A stretch of 41,872 nucleotides of DNA from Dehalococcoidales bacterium. Its GTDB lineage: Bacteria; Chloroflexota; Dehalococcoidia; Dehalococcoidales; UBA5760. The notes beneath the pieces are model-generated. The model did no database searches and was not told the origin of the DNA. It worked only from the letters and a program-made list of their open reading frames with translations. Location of the stretch: positions 1 to 41,872 of the forward strand of contig JAGGZY010000022.1 of the NCBI GenBank assembly GCA_021161775.1, in the 5' to 3' direction. Positions 9,354 to 18,810 of this stretch are shown one piece after another (positions within the stretch are counted from its first letter, which is position 1; the number at the start of each line of letters is the position of its first letter). Both the position numbers and the translations under genes were made by a program.

Positions 9354-9382
9354 TTGACAGCTGGTAGAAGGTGTAATAATAT
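9354..9382 (+). promoter_or_regulatory. Promoter for Mo/W transport operon: TTGACA-N17-TAATAT
   Basis: TTGACA 9354-9359; TAATAT 9377-9382 (overlapping TATAAT 9380-9385 is an alternative). Confidence 0.7.
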
Positions 9383-9397
9383 AATAGCAAATTAAAG

Positions 9398-9500
9398 ATG
9401 TTTCCCGAGCCTGTTCTTCTAAAGGGATTGCCAATGAAGACTGGCCGTTAGGGTATCGTTAGAAATGATGATGCCTCCTGTGTTTGGAAAGGGGAGCCGT
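9398..9500 (+). ncRNA. Moco (molybdenum/tungsten cofactor) riboswitch aptamer
   Basis: Conserved blocks in order: cccgagcc ... actggcc ... gcctcc ... ggaaagggg(a)gccg; located between a promoter and an intrinsic terminator, ahead of a ModABC-like operon. Confidence 0.75.
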
Positions 9501-9521
9501 ATTAAAAGTAATCGAGTTCTT

Positions 9522-9549
9522 AGGCACCTCTTTGAGGTGTCTATTTTTT
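9522..9549 (+). terminator. Intrinsic terminator (riboswitch expression platform)
   Basis: AGGCACCTC-ttt-GAGGTGTCT 9-bp stem (one G-T pair) followed by aTTTTTT. Confidence 0.88.
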
Positions 9550-9616
9550 GTGTAGATGTTCCTCCTTGAAGTGGAGCTCTTGCTTACTCAGGTAATTTTT
9601 TTAAGGAGGTACTGAT

Positions 9617-10411
9617 TTGAAGAAGAGAATAATTTCTCTAGTCGGTGTTCTGGCGGTGGTTATCTCCCTGGTGGTGGGGGTAGTGGGGTGTGCTTCCCAG
9701 CCCCATCAGGAAACATCGATTATGGTCTACTGTGGGGCAGGAATGAAAAAACCAATGGATGAGATTGGTGAGCTGTTCCAGCAGCAATACGGCACTGAGG
9801 TTCAGTATAATTACGCTGGTTCTGATACCCTGTTAAGTCAGATGGAGCTTACCAGGAAGGGCGATGTCTATATACCCGGTGCTACGATGTATATTGATAA
9901 GGCTAGAGAGAAGGGACTTATCGATTATGAGCAACGGGTAGCTTATCATATACCGGTGATCGCGGTTCCGGAAGGAAATCCAGCTAATATAACCTGTTTG
10001 GATGGCCTTACCAAGCCCGGGGTAAAGGTTATTCTGGGGGATGCCAAGGTGGCGGCATGCGGCAAAATGGCTAAGAAGATACTGGAGAAAAAGGGAATTT
10101 TTGATGCTGTGGAGCCGAATGTTGTTGCTTACCGCGACACAGCAAGTAAGCTGGTGGTTGATATGTGTATGGGAACTGCTGAGGTAACCATAAATTGGCA
10201 GGCTTCATTTGTCGGGACCGAGGATAAAACGGATCTCATTGAGATACCCCGGGAGCAGAATATCATCAAGATAATCCCGATAGGCACGACTACCTTTTCC
10301 GAGCGCCAGAAGGTGGCGAAAGAGTTTGTTGATTTCTGTGCCTCTGACCAGGGAAAGGCTATCTTCAATAAGCATGGCTTTACTGCCTATCCCAGCCCTA
10401 AGTATGAATAA
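9617..10411 (+). CDS. Molybdate/tungstate ABC transporter substrate-binding lipoprotein (ModA/WtpA-like)
   Basis: Signal peptide with lipobox VVGC; SIMVYCGAGMKKPMDEIGELF...; followed by cognate permease and ATPase. Confidence 0.85.
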   Translation: MKKRIISLVGVLAVVISLVVGVVGCASQPHQETSIMVYCGAGMKKPMDEIGELFQQQYGTEVQYNYAGSDTLLSQMELTRKGDVYIPGATMYIDKAREKGLIDYEQRVAYHIPVIAVPEGNPANITCLDGLTKPGVKVILGDAKVAACGKMAKKILEKKGIFDAVEPNVVAYRDTASKLVVDMCMGTAEVTINWQASFVGTEDKTDLIEIPREQNIIKIIPIGTTTFSERQKVAKEFVDFCASDQGKAIFNKHGFTAYPSPKYE

Positions 10412-10465
10412 CTATGTCTGGACATAGCCGGGACAGACCTGGCAGATAGCGGGGTAGATAGATAC

Positions 10466-11275
10466 ATGTTACATGGGTTTAGTAAACCGAGGGGAACAAG
10501 ATTTAGAGTTATTACGCTGGGTTTTGGTGTTGCGCTGGCTATCTTTATCATATCCGTGCTCATCGGCGTGATTACCCACACTACGCCGCTGGCTTTTGTT
10601 CATAGCCTGGCCTCTAAAGAGATACACTTTGCCATCGGCTTGAGTTTAGTAACATCGGTTATCTCTACTATTTGGTGTATTGTGGTCGCTGTGCCGGCAG
10701 CATATTCCCTGGCTAGGGGTAATTTCCGCGGCAAGAGTTTGCTTAATGCGATACTGGATATGCCGCTGGCACTCCCTCCTCTGGTAGCTGGGGTTGGTTT
10801 ACTGATACTATTTGGGACAACAGCCTTTGGTAGTGAACTCGCTAAAGTCGGACTGGCATTTGTTTTCACTCCCAAAGGTATCGTTCTCGCCCAGTTCTTC
10901 GTGAATGTGCCATTTATGTTCCGGATAATGAGATCTACATTTCAGGGGATAAATCCCCGGTATGAATATGTGGCGCAGACACTGGGTTGCACTGAAGCGC
11001 AGACCTTCTGGCGGGTAACTATGCCGATGTCGAAGAATGGCTTGATGGCGGGGTCGATTATTACCTGGTGTAGAGGGATAGGTGAGTTTGGGGCAGCACT
11101 GATGGTGGCTGGAGCTACCAGAATGAAAACAGAGACTCTGCCCATCTTGCTATACCTGAATATGTCCTGTGGTGAATTGCCGTTAGCTATCGCCGCAGCG
11201 ACTATTCTGATTATCATATCGCTGGTATCGCTGTTTATCTTTGAAAAGTTTGGTGGTGCGGCTCGGGTATTCTAA
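10466..11275 (+). CDS. Molybdate/tungstate ABC transporter permease (ModB/WtpB-like)
   Basis: Hydrophobic protein with EAA-like loop (AQTLGCTEAQTFWRVTMPMSKNGLMAGSIITWCRGIGEFG). Confidence 0.87.
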   Translation: MLHGFSKPRGTRFRVITLGFGVALAIFIISVLIGVITHTTPLAFVHSLASKEIHFAIGLSLVTSVISTIWCIVVAVPAAYSLARGNFRGKSLLNAILDMPLALPPLVAGVGLLILFGTTAFGSELAKVGLAFVFTPKGIVLAQFFVNVPFMFRIMRSTFQGINPRYEYVAQTLGCTEAQTFWRVTMPMSKNGLMAGSIITWCRGIGEFGAALMVAGATRMKTETLPILLYLNMSCGELPLAIAAATILIIISLVSLFIFEKFGGAARVF

Positions 11276-11285
11276 GGGAATCAGA

Positions 11286-12332
11286 ATGATTAAAATCGAG
11301 CATATATCCAAGGATTTGGGGGAGTTTTTTCTTAAGGATGTGTCCCTTGATATCAACGATGGCGAGTATTTTATGCTATTGGGGCCCACCGGAGCCGGAA
11401 AAACAATTCTGCTGGAGACAATCGCTGGTATCTACCATCCCGACAAGGGTAGGATTATCCTCAACGGACGCGATATCACTAACCTCCCGCCGCGGGGCAG
11501 AAATATCGGTATGGTCTATCAGGACTATATGTTGTTTCCCTACCTGACGGTGGAAAAGAATATCCGATTTGGGCTAAGGTCAAAGAAGATTGCTGAAGCA
11601 GAGGTCAGCCGCCGGGTCGATGAACTGGCTAGTCTGCTGGGTATCTCCCATCTGCTCCATCGCTATTCGGGAACTATGAGTGGTGGTGAACAACAACGAG
11701 TGGCTATCGCCCGTGCCTTAATCATGGAGCCGGAGATATTACTCTTGGATGAGCCATTAAGCGCCCTGGATAATGAAACCAGGGGCCGATTGCGGGAAGA
11801 GCTGCGCAAAATTCATTCCCTGACCCAAACTACCATGATTCATGTTACCCATAGCTTTGACGAAGCCTTCATGCTGGGTAATCAGATGGCGATAATGAAT
11901 CAAGGGGGGGTTGTCCAGGTAGGTGAGCCCAGTGAGGTGTTCAGAAAACCCAATTCTAGATTCGCTGCTGACTTTCTGGGGGTCACTAACCTATTTCGAG
12001 GAGAAGCCACCATTGAAAATGGTATTTCCTATATCAGTGTAAATGGGGTAAAAATGGTATCCTCAATTCCCAAGTCAGGACCAGTTTATGTTTCAATCAG
12101 GCCTGAAGACATCCTCGTCTCCCTTAAACCAATTGACTCCAGTGCCCGGAATTCCTTTGCTGGCAACATTGAGGGTATTGCTGATAATGGGGTTGTCATC
12201 AAGGTTACGGTAAATGTCGGGGTTCCCTTTATTGTGGTAATTACCCGGCGTTCGTTTGACGATTTGCATCTGGAAAATGGTATGTTGGTATATATAACCT
12301 TTAAGGCATCAGCCGTCCATATCTTTAGCTAG
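11286..12332 (+). CDS. Molybdate/tungstate ABC transporter ATP-binding protein (ModC/WtpC-like)
   Basis: Walker A GPTGAGKT, signature MSGGEQQRVAIARAL, Walker B ILLLDEPLSALD; ATG at 11286 preferred over 11241. Confidence 0.9.
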   Translation: MIKIEHISKDLGEFFLKDVSLDINDGEYFMLLGPTGAGKTILLETIAGIYHPDKGRIILNGRDITNLPPRGRNIGMVYQDYMLFPYLTVEKNIRFGLRSKKIAEAEVSRRVDELASLLGISHLLHRYSGTMSGGEQQRVAIARALIMEPEILLLDEPLSALDNETRGRLREELRKIHSLTQTTMIHVTHSFDEAFMLGNQMAIMNQGGVVQVGEPSEVFRKPNSRFAADFLGVTNLFRGEATIENGISYISVNGVKMVSSIPKSGPVYVSIRPEDILVSLKPIDSSARNSFAGNIEGIADNGVVIKVTVNVGVPFIVVITRRSFDDLHLENGMLVYITFKASAVHIFS

Positions 12333-12337
12333 TCGGA

Positions 12338-12367
12338 TTGACAGTCTTACCTGAATTATGCTATATT
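12338..12367 (+). promoter_or_regulatory. Promoter for tRNA gene: TTGACA-N18-TATATT
   Basis: TTGACA 12338-12343, TATATT 12362-12367, tRNA begins 12379. Confidence 0.7.
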
Positions 12368-12378
12368 TTCTGCCTGAT

Positions 12379-12450
12379 GGCAACGTAGCTCAGTGGCAGA
12401 GCAGGGGACTCATAAGCCCTTGGTCGCTGGTTCAAATCCAGCCGTTGCCA
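12379..12450 (+). tRNA. tRNA-Met (CAT anticodon), probably elongator type
   Basis: Cloverleaf: GGCAACG/CGTTGCC acceptor, GCTC/GAGC D arm, CTCATAA anticodon loop, GCTGG-TTCAAAT-CCAGC T arm; CCA not encoded. Confidence 0.93.
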
Positions 12451-12517
12451 CTAATTTTGGTTTAGATATTTCTTTATTGTACCGTAATAGTTATCTTTCA
12501 TCCCTCCTTTGAGATTA

Positions 12518-12547
12518 TTGACAGGGGTTATCGGTTGAGAGTATAAA
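12518..12547 (+). promoter_or_regulatory. Promoter TTGACA-N18-TATAAA
   Basis: TTGACA 12518-12523; TATAAA 12542-12547; upstream of lipoprotein ATG at 12571. Confidence 0.65.
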
Positions 12548-12570
12548 GGGTTAGTCTTAGGGGAGTAACT

Positions 12571-12954
12571 ATGGGTAAGGTGACTCGTCGGCTTTTAGTT
12601 ACGGCTCTGTCTCTGGTGGTGGTGTTTATGGTGGGGTGTTTTGTGCCGATTTCCTATGAGAGGACAAAGACGGCTATATCCCCGGGGGAGGTTTTTCGGA
12701 TAAGCATTAATGTAGCCGAGGATGAGGTTCTGCAGGGTAGTTGGGTTGCTGATGAGGACATTGTTGGCTCTTATATCCGCCCCGATAGCACCAAGCTGTC
12801 CTGGACATTGCCATCTACGGAGCATACTTTTCTTATTAGGGGCGAGGGAAATTCCGGCTCGTATGTTTTCTATTTCCGTAATTCGGGGGACGAAGCGGGT
12901 ATCCTAAAGTTTCGCTACCGGATTAGGCAAGCGGTGGAGAACAACCAGCCATAG
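12571..12954 (+). CDS. Small putative lipoprotein, unknown function
   Basis: Signal peptide with lipobox (VVFMVGC) and beta-rich domain; promoter upstream. Confidence 0.65.
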   Translation: MGKVTRRLLVTALSLVVVFMVGCFVPISYERTKTAISPGEVFRISINVAEDEVLQGSWVADEDIVGSYIRPDSTKLSWTLPSTEHTFLIRGEGNSGSYVFYFRNSGDEAGILKFRYRIRQAVENNQP

Positions 12955-13073
12955 ATATAATATCAGTGACCTTTCCTCAATATGGTAGTGGTAGGGATTT
13001 CTGACTGTTGTTTAGGGCTATCTCGGCACTGCAGGATTACCATGGTATAATTGTATAGCCGGCGGGAGAATTA

Positions 13074-13595
13074 TTGGTAATGTCAGTCGTTTTATCTAAG
13101 GATGATATCTATCGGTTATTGGAACGGGAGCTACCTCTGGTGGAAGGCTATATTAGCCTTGAGGAGCAGGTGCAATCTAATGGGGTTGACCTGACTATTG
13201 GTGAGATAGCATTGCTTCAGTCGTCGGGCAAGATAACGGTTAGTAATGCTGAGCGGCGGTTGCCTGATTTAGCCCCCCTGGTGTTTGACGGGCTGGGCTT
13301 TATTGACCTGATGCCAGGGAGTTACCTTATTACCTATAATGAGATTGTCCATCTGCCTCGGGATATTATGGCCTTGGGCACTCCCCGCTCAAGTTTGCTT
13401 CGCTGCGGGGTTACGGTGCATACGGCGGTGTGGGATGCTGGGTATAGCGGTCGCTCTCAATCCCTGATGGTAGTCGGTAACCCCCAGGGGTTTCGTTTGC
13501 AGAAGAATGCCAGGGTTATGCAGCTCGTTTTTTTACGTTTAACCGGGGAAACCGAAGGCTATCAGGGAATCTATCAGCACGAGAATATTGATTAA
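13074..13595 (+). CDS. dUTPase/dCTP deaminase superfamily protein
   Basis: SNGVDLTIGEI, PRSSLLRCGVTVHTAVWDAGYSGR motif, C-terminal YQGIYQHENID. Confidence 0.8.
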   Translation: MVMSVVLSKDDIYRLLERELPLVEGYISLEEQVQSNGVDLTIGEIALLQSSGKITVSNAERRLPDLAPLVFDGLGFIDLMPGSYLITYNEIVHLPRDIMALGTPRSSLLRCGVTVHTAVWDAGYSGRSQSLMVVGNPQGFRLQKNARVMQLVFLRLTGETEGYQGIYQHENID

Positions 13596-13640
13596 TCCTA
13601 GCCCCGCTCTGTGGCGGATAAAGCCTTACTGGTTGTTCTG

Positions 13641-13670
13641 TTGACATTCAATCGCTAGCTGTGTTAGACT
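13641..13670 (+). promoter_or_regulatory. Candidate str operon promoter TTGACA-N18-TAGACT
   Basis: Hexamers at 13641-13646 and 13665-13670 in the 195-bp gap before rpsL. Confidence 0.6.
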
Positions 13671-13740
13671 TAGTCGTCAGTGGACATTATCACTGAGTTG
13701 GTGATAGATTAGGCTTCGAACTTTTAGTGTTGGTATCTAG

Positions 13741-13764
13741 ATGGATGAGCCTCGGCTCATCCAT
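13741..13764 (+). promoter_or_regulatory. Perfect leader hairpin ATGGATGAGCC-tc-GGCTCATCCAT upstream of rpsL
   Basis: 11-bp perfect inverted repeat ending 27 nt before the rpsL start; no T-run follows. Confidence 0.6.
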
Positions 13765-13791
13765 TAAAATTGTGGGGAGAGGGAAAAGACC

Positions 13792-14223
13792 TTGCCAACG
13801 GTTAATCAATTAGTCCGTAAAGGGCGGAAGAAGACGGCTCGAAAAGCCAAGGCGCCGGCATTGCGTCTTAACTATAATACCTTGAAGAACAAAAAGGTGG
13901 AGGTGAGTGGGTCTCCCCAGAAGCGAGGGGTTTGCATCTATGTTAAGACAGCTACCCCCAAAAAACCTAACTCAGCACTGCGGAAGATAGCTAAGGTGAG
14001 GCTGACTAACGGGATGGAGGTGCTGGCTTATATCCCCGGTGAAGGACATGACTTACAGGAACACTCGGTGGTGCTGATTCGGGGTGGTCGAGTGAGGGAT
14101 TTACCCGGGGTTCGTTATCATATTATCCGGGGGACATTGGATACCACTGGAGTAGTTAATCGCCATCAGGGTCGTAGTAAGTATGGCAGCAAGCGAGCTA
14201 AGGGAACGGTGGGGGTTACCTAG
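13792..14223 (+). CDS. rpsL: 30S ribosomal protein S12
   Basis: [14 protein letters not shown]..., [52 protein letters not shown] start. Confidence 0.98.
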   Translation: MPTVNQLVRKGRKKTARKAKAPALRLNYNTLKNKKVEVSGSPQKRGVCIYVKTATPKKPNSALRKIAKVRLTNGMEVLAYIPGEGHDLQEHSVVLIRGGRVRDLPGVRYHIIRGTLDTTGVVNRHQGRSKYGSKRAKGTVGVT

Positions 14224-14237
14224 GTTAAGGAGGCAAG

Positions 14238-14708
14238 ATGCCAAGGCGGGCTCGGGTTATTAAACGAAGATTACTTCCTGACGCTAAGTATAATAGCTTA
14301 GTGGTATCGCAGTTGATTAATAGATTGATGCTTAAGGGTAAAAAGAGCACTGCGGAGAGATTTATCTATGATGCCTTTCGTCTTATCGAGCAGCGGGAGT
14401 CGAGAGAGCCAGTGGCTGTTCTGGAAGAAGCCTTAAAAAGAGCGACCCCTCTGCTTGAGGTTAAGCCGCGCCGGGTAGGTGGGGCTACATATCAGGTACC
14501 GATAGAGGTTCAACCGGAGCGCGGTCTGTCGCTGGCATTGCGCTGGTTAGCCAAGGCAGCCAGGGCGAGAACGGGTAGATCTATGGCCGAGAGATTGGCA
14601 GCGGAGCTTAGTGATGCTGCTAAGGGGCAGGGGGTGGCGGTTAAAAGGCGTGATGATACTCATAAAATGGCTGAAGCCAATCGGGCTTTTGCTCATTATA
14701 GGTGGTAA
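14238..14708 (+). CDS. rpsG: 30S ribosomal protein S7
   Basis: MPRRARVIKRRLLPDAKYNS..., AFAHYRW C-terminus. Confidence 0.98.
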   Translation: MPRRARVIKRRLLPDAKYNSLVVSQLINRLMLKGKKSTAERFIYDAFRLIEQRESREPVAVLEEALKRATPLLEVKPRRVGGATYQVPIEVQPERGLSLALRWLAKAARARTGRSMAERLAAELSDAAKGQGVAVKRRDDTHKMAEANRAFAHYRW

Positions 14709-14785
14709 TAGGATTAGTGACTAATAGTTCTGGTATTTTAGCTGAGCATTCGAAGCCTGTCAAAGGTAGGGTAGAGGATAGAGTG

Positions 14786-16860
14786 ATGTCGAGAAGTTTC
14801 CCGTTAGATTGTATACGAAATATAGCTATCATGCTCATATTGATGCTGGTAAAACTACGGTTACCGAGAGGGTGCTGTATTATACTGGGCGTACCTACAA
14901 GATTGGCGAGGTTCATGAGGGAACGGCGGTGATGGACTGGATGGAGCAGGAGAGGGCGAGAGGCATTACGATTACTGCCGCGGCTACCACCTGCTACTGG
15001 CAGGAGCATCGTATAAATATTATTGATACCCCGGGTCACGTGGATTTTACGGCTGAGGTTGAGCGTAGTCTCCGGGTGCTAGATGGTGGGGTGGTCGTCT
15101 TTGATGCTGTTGCCGGGGTAGAGGCTCAGTCAGAGGTGGTGTGGCGACAGGCTAATCGATACCATGTGCCGCGAATCTGTTTCATCAATAAGATGGATAG
15201 GATTGGGGCTGACTTTAATCGGACACTAGTGATGATTGAACAACGATTAAAGACCAATCCCTTGCCGGTGCAATTGCCGTTGGGTAGTGAAGCGTCGTTT
15301 AGGGGGGTCATTGACCTCGTGGAGAACAAGGCGTGGCATTTTGATGCCGACCCGACCTCGGAACCGCGGTTGATAGCTATTCCCGAGTCGGAGCAGGCAA
15401 GATGTAGCCAGTTTCGTGGGATGTTAATTGAAAAATTAGCTGAAGTTGATGATGATATTATGCTTGCTTATCTTAATGGCGAGGATATTACCCCCGCTGA
15501 GCTAAAACTGGCCTTAAGGAGAGCGACCCTGGCAAATAAGGTGGTGCCTATTCTCTGTGGTTCTGCGCTGCGGAATAAGGGGATTCGTCCCTTGCTTGAT
15601 GCCGTGGTGGACTATCTACCGTCGCCATTAGATATGCCGCCGATAAGGGCGACTAACACCAAGACGGGTGCTGAGATTGCCCGCTCTGCCAAGGATGATA
15701 CCCCCTTCTCAGCGCTGGCATTTAAGGTGGTTGCTGACCCCTTTATGGGGCGGTTAGTTTACCTGAGGGTATATTCGGGGGTGGTGCGAGCTGGGGTTCA
15801 GGTGCTTAATGCCACTCGGGGTAAGAAGGAGCGTATCGGGAGGCTACTATTGATGCATGCCAATCATCGTGAGGAGATAGCCGAGGCCGATACGGGGGCT
15901 ATTGTGGCGGCAATAGGGCTTAAGAATACCTTTACCGGGGATACCCTGTGTCAGGGTTCGCCTCCGATATTACTGGAGACAATTACCTTTCCCGAACCGG
16001 TAGTTTCAATTGCTATTGAGCCCAAAACCCGAGTGGATAATGATAGGATTGGGGAATCCCTCCACAAATTGGCTGAGGAGGACCCCACCTTTAAGGTGGA
16101 TTACAATAAGGAGACTGGTCAGACGGTTATCTCAGGTATGGGGGAGCTTCATCTTGAAGTGTTGGTGGGTCGGTTACTCAGTGAATTTAATGTTGGGGCT
16201 AAGGTGGGTAAGCCGTGGGTGGCCTATAAGGAAACCATAACTGTACCAGTGAAAACAGAGGGTAAATTCGCTCGACAAAGCGGAGGACATGGTCAATATG
16301 GTGATGTCTGGATTGAGCTTGAACCTATGGAGCGAGGTCGTGGCTTTCAGTTCGTTAATGCTCTGAAGGGTGGGGTAATACCCAAGCAGTATATCCCGGC
16401 GATAGAGGCGGGGATTAAGGAGGCGATGGGGACTGGGGTGGTGGCTGGCTACCCAGTGGTTGATATCAAGGTAACCCTTTATGATGGTAGTTATCATGAG
16501 GTTGACTCTTCCGATATAGCCTTTAAGATGGCGGGCTCAATAGCTCTGAAGAGCGGGGTTAATAAAGCTAACCCGGTGCTACTGGAGCCGGTGATGAAGC
16601 TGGAGATAGTCACCCCTGAGGAGTTCCTCGGGGATATAATCGGTGATATTAATTCGCGGCGAGGGCATATTGAGGCTATCGAAACCCACAGTGGAACGAA
16701 TATCATTCGTTCTCTAGTACCACTAGCAGAGATGTTTGGTTATACTACCGACCTTAGGTCATTAACTCAGGGTAGGGCTACCCATTCGATGAGATTCTAT
16801 AACTATCAGGTGTTGCCTCCGGTGTTAGCCGAGAAGATTAAGGCTACGGAGAGGAAATGA
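14786..16860 (+). CDS. fusA: Elongation factor G, with an apparent 1-nt frameshift near 14831-14834
   Basis: ORF 14809..16860 carries [23 protein letters not shown]; the expected N-terminus [16 protein letters not shown] is encoded from ATG 14786 in another frame. Confidence 0.92.
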
Positions 16861-16905
16861 GTTATTATGGTAATTTGGCTAATTAGTCTTCTGGGGTATT
16901 AAGTT

Positions 16906-17214
16906 ATGTCCAAGCAACAGGTTCGTATTAAGTTAAAGGGCTTCGACCACAAGCTGCTTGATCTCTCGGCGCTGCAGATAGTAGAGGCGGTGGAGCGGAC
17001 AGGGGCAGTAGTCAGTGGGCCGGTGCCACTACCGACGCGGGTGGAAAAGTTCAGTGTTATTCGCTCCCCGTTTACCGATAAGGATTCTCAGGAGCAATTT
17101 GAGATTCGCACTCACAAGCGCCTGATTGATATTATCGAAACAACTTCTAAAACGGTAGATGCTCTGGCTAAGTTAAGTCTCCCTTCAGGGGTGGGTATTG
17201 ATATAAAATTATAA
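16906..17214 (+). CDS. rpsJ: 30S ribosomal protein S10
   Basis: Full-length S10 ([14 protein letters not shown]..., [23 protein letters not shown]). Confidence 0.97.
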   Translation: MSKQQVRIKLKGFDHKLLDLSALQIVEAVERTGAVVSGPVPLPTRVEKFSVIRSPFTDKDSQEQFEIRTHKRLIDIIETTSKTVDALAKLSLPSGVGIDIKL

Positions 17215-17233
17215 GGATTATGAGAAAATAGCT

Positions 17234-17857
17234 ATGATTTCCGGGATTATCGGTAAAAAATTAGGAATGACTCAGGTGTTCAGAGATGATGGCCGGGCGG
17301 GGGCAGTAACGGCTATTGAGGCTGGTCCGTGCGCCGTGATTCAGATTAAAACAGTAGCCAGCGACGGCTATAATGCCCTTCAGCTTGGCTTTGGTAGATC
17401 AAAACGACTCAACTCGGTGAGGAAGGGGCACCTCAAGGGATTAGGTGAATTTAGGTATCTTCGGGAGTTCCGAGTGGATGATGTTGGGGATGTTCAGGTA
17501 GGTGATAAGGTCGATGTTAGCCTGTTTAAGACAGGGGATATGGTTGATGTTATCGGGGTATCCAAAGGCAAGGGTTTTGCGGGGGTGGTTAAGCGCTATC
17601 ATTTCAAGGGTGGTCCTAAGACACATGGGCAATCAGACCGGCATCGTGCCCCTGGTTCTATCGGAGCCTGCGCTTCCCCGGGCAGGGTGTTTAAGGGGAC
17701 GCGGATGGGGGGGCGTATGGGAAACCAGCGGGTTACAGTGCGTTGCCTGGAGGTGTTTACTGCTGACCCGGAGCGTAATCTGCTTTTAGTTAAGGGAGCC
17801 GTACCGGGAGCGAGAAATGGACTATTGTTAGTCAGGAAATCAACTGGGAGAGGATAG
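17234..17857 (+). CDS. rplC: 50S ribosomal protein L3
   Basis: GIIGKKLGMTQVF, KGKGFAGVVKRYHFKGGPKTHGQSDRHRAPGSIG. Confidence 0.98.
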   Translation: MISGIIGKKLGMTQVFRDDGRAGAVTAIEAGPCAVIQIKTVASDGYNALQLGFGRSKRLNSVRKGHLKGLGEFRYLREFRVDDVGDVQVGDKVDVSLFKTGDMVDVIGVSKGKGFAGVVKRYHFKGGPKTHGQSDRHRAPGSIGACASPGRVFKGTRMGGRMGNQRVTVRCLEVFTADPERNLLLVKGAVPGARNGLLLVRKSTGRG

Positions 17858-17860
17858 TGG

Positions 17861-18508
17861 GTGCAGATTCCAGTTTATAGTGTTACCGGAGAGGTAGTGA
17901 GAAATATTGATGTTAGCGACCAGCTGTTTGGGGTGCCGTTTAACGAGGCGGTGGTGCATCAGGCGATGGTGAGACAGTGGGCAAATACTCGCCAGGGGAT
18001 AGCTAACACTAAGACCCGCGGTGAGGTTACCGGCAGTAGGCGTAAGCTATTTCGGCAGAAACACACTGGTAATGCTCGCGCTGGCAGTGCTAAATCACCG
18101 TTGCGCCGGGGGGGTGGCGTTTGTTTCGGTCCCCGCCCGAGGGATTATTCTCAGGCGATGCCGAAGAAGATGCGTCGTCTGGCGCTAAAGTGTCTGCTCT
18201 CAGTGAAAGCCAGGGATGGCGAACTGAAGGTTTTGGAATCGTTTGAATTGGAAAAGCCTAAAACCCGGGAGATGGTGGGTATTCTTGCTGCCCTGGGGAT
18301 AGCTTCATCAACCCTTATTGTGACCGGTAGCGCTGACAGTAATGTGATTAAATCGGCGCGCAATCTACCTGAGGTTAGAACATTACCTGCCGATCTGATT
18401 AATGTGGTTGATATTCTTTCGCATAAGGTGCTACTAATGACCGAGCCGGCAGTGCGTCGGGCAGAACAGTTGTGGGGGTCTAAGGTAGCTGTGAGGGAGG
18501 AACGATGA
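17861..18508 (+). CDS. rplD: 50S ribosomal protein L4
   Basis: VVHQAMVRQWANTRQGIANTKTRGEVTGSRRKLFRQKHTGNARAGS; GTG start. Confidence 0.97.
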   Translation: MQIPVYSVTGEVVRNIDVSDQLFGVPFNEAVVHQAMVRQWANTRQGIANTKTRGEVTGSRRKLFRQKHTGNARAGSAKSPLRRGGGVCFGPRPRDYSQAMPKKMRRLALKCLLSVKARDGELKVLESFELEKPKTREMVGILAALGIASSTLIVTGSADSNVIKSARNLPEVRTLPADLINVVDILSHKVLLMTEPAVRRAEQLWGSKVAVREER

Positions 18509-18789
18509 ATCCTTATCAGGTGTTACGCCGGTCGTTAATTACTGAGAAGGGGACTAACCTTCAAGCCTTGGGTAAATATGCCTTTGTGGTGACAGAGGGG
18601 GCGAATAAAGGCCAGATTAAGCAGGCGGTAGAGAAGGCATTTGAGGTTAGGGTAACCTCGGTTAATGTAATTTCGGTGCCGGGTAAGAGGCGAGCGATGG
18701 GGGGGAGACGGGTCTTAGCCCCGTCGTGGAAGAAGGCGATAGTAACCCTCCAGCCCGGTGACAGTATTCAATTCTTTGAGGGTATTTAG
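18505..18789 (+). CDS. rplW: 50S ribosomal protein L23
   Basis: RRSLITEKGTNL...YAFVVTEGANKGQIKQAVEKAFEVRVTSVN; 4-nt overlap with rplD. Confidence 0.96.
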   Translation: MNPYQVLRRSLITEKGTNLQALGKYAFVVTEGANKGQIKQAVEKAFEVRVTSVNVISVPGKRRAMGGRRVLAPSWKKAIVTLQPGDSIQFFEGI

Positions 18790-18810
18790 ATTATGAGGGG
18801 TAAAAGTTAA

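Noticed and set aside
10412-10427. CTATGTC-tg-GACATAG inverted repeat between modA- and modB-like genes
   Set aside because: Short 7-bp hairpin, no T-run, inside an evident operon; likely incidental or an mRNA processing hairpin.
14809-14840. Programmed frameshifting to make EF-G
   Set aside because: No slippery heptamer or downstream structure is evident and fusA is not known to use recoding; a base deletion or consensus error is more parsimonious.
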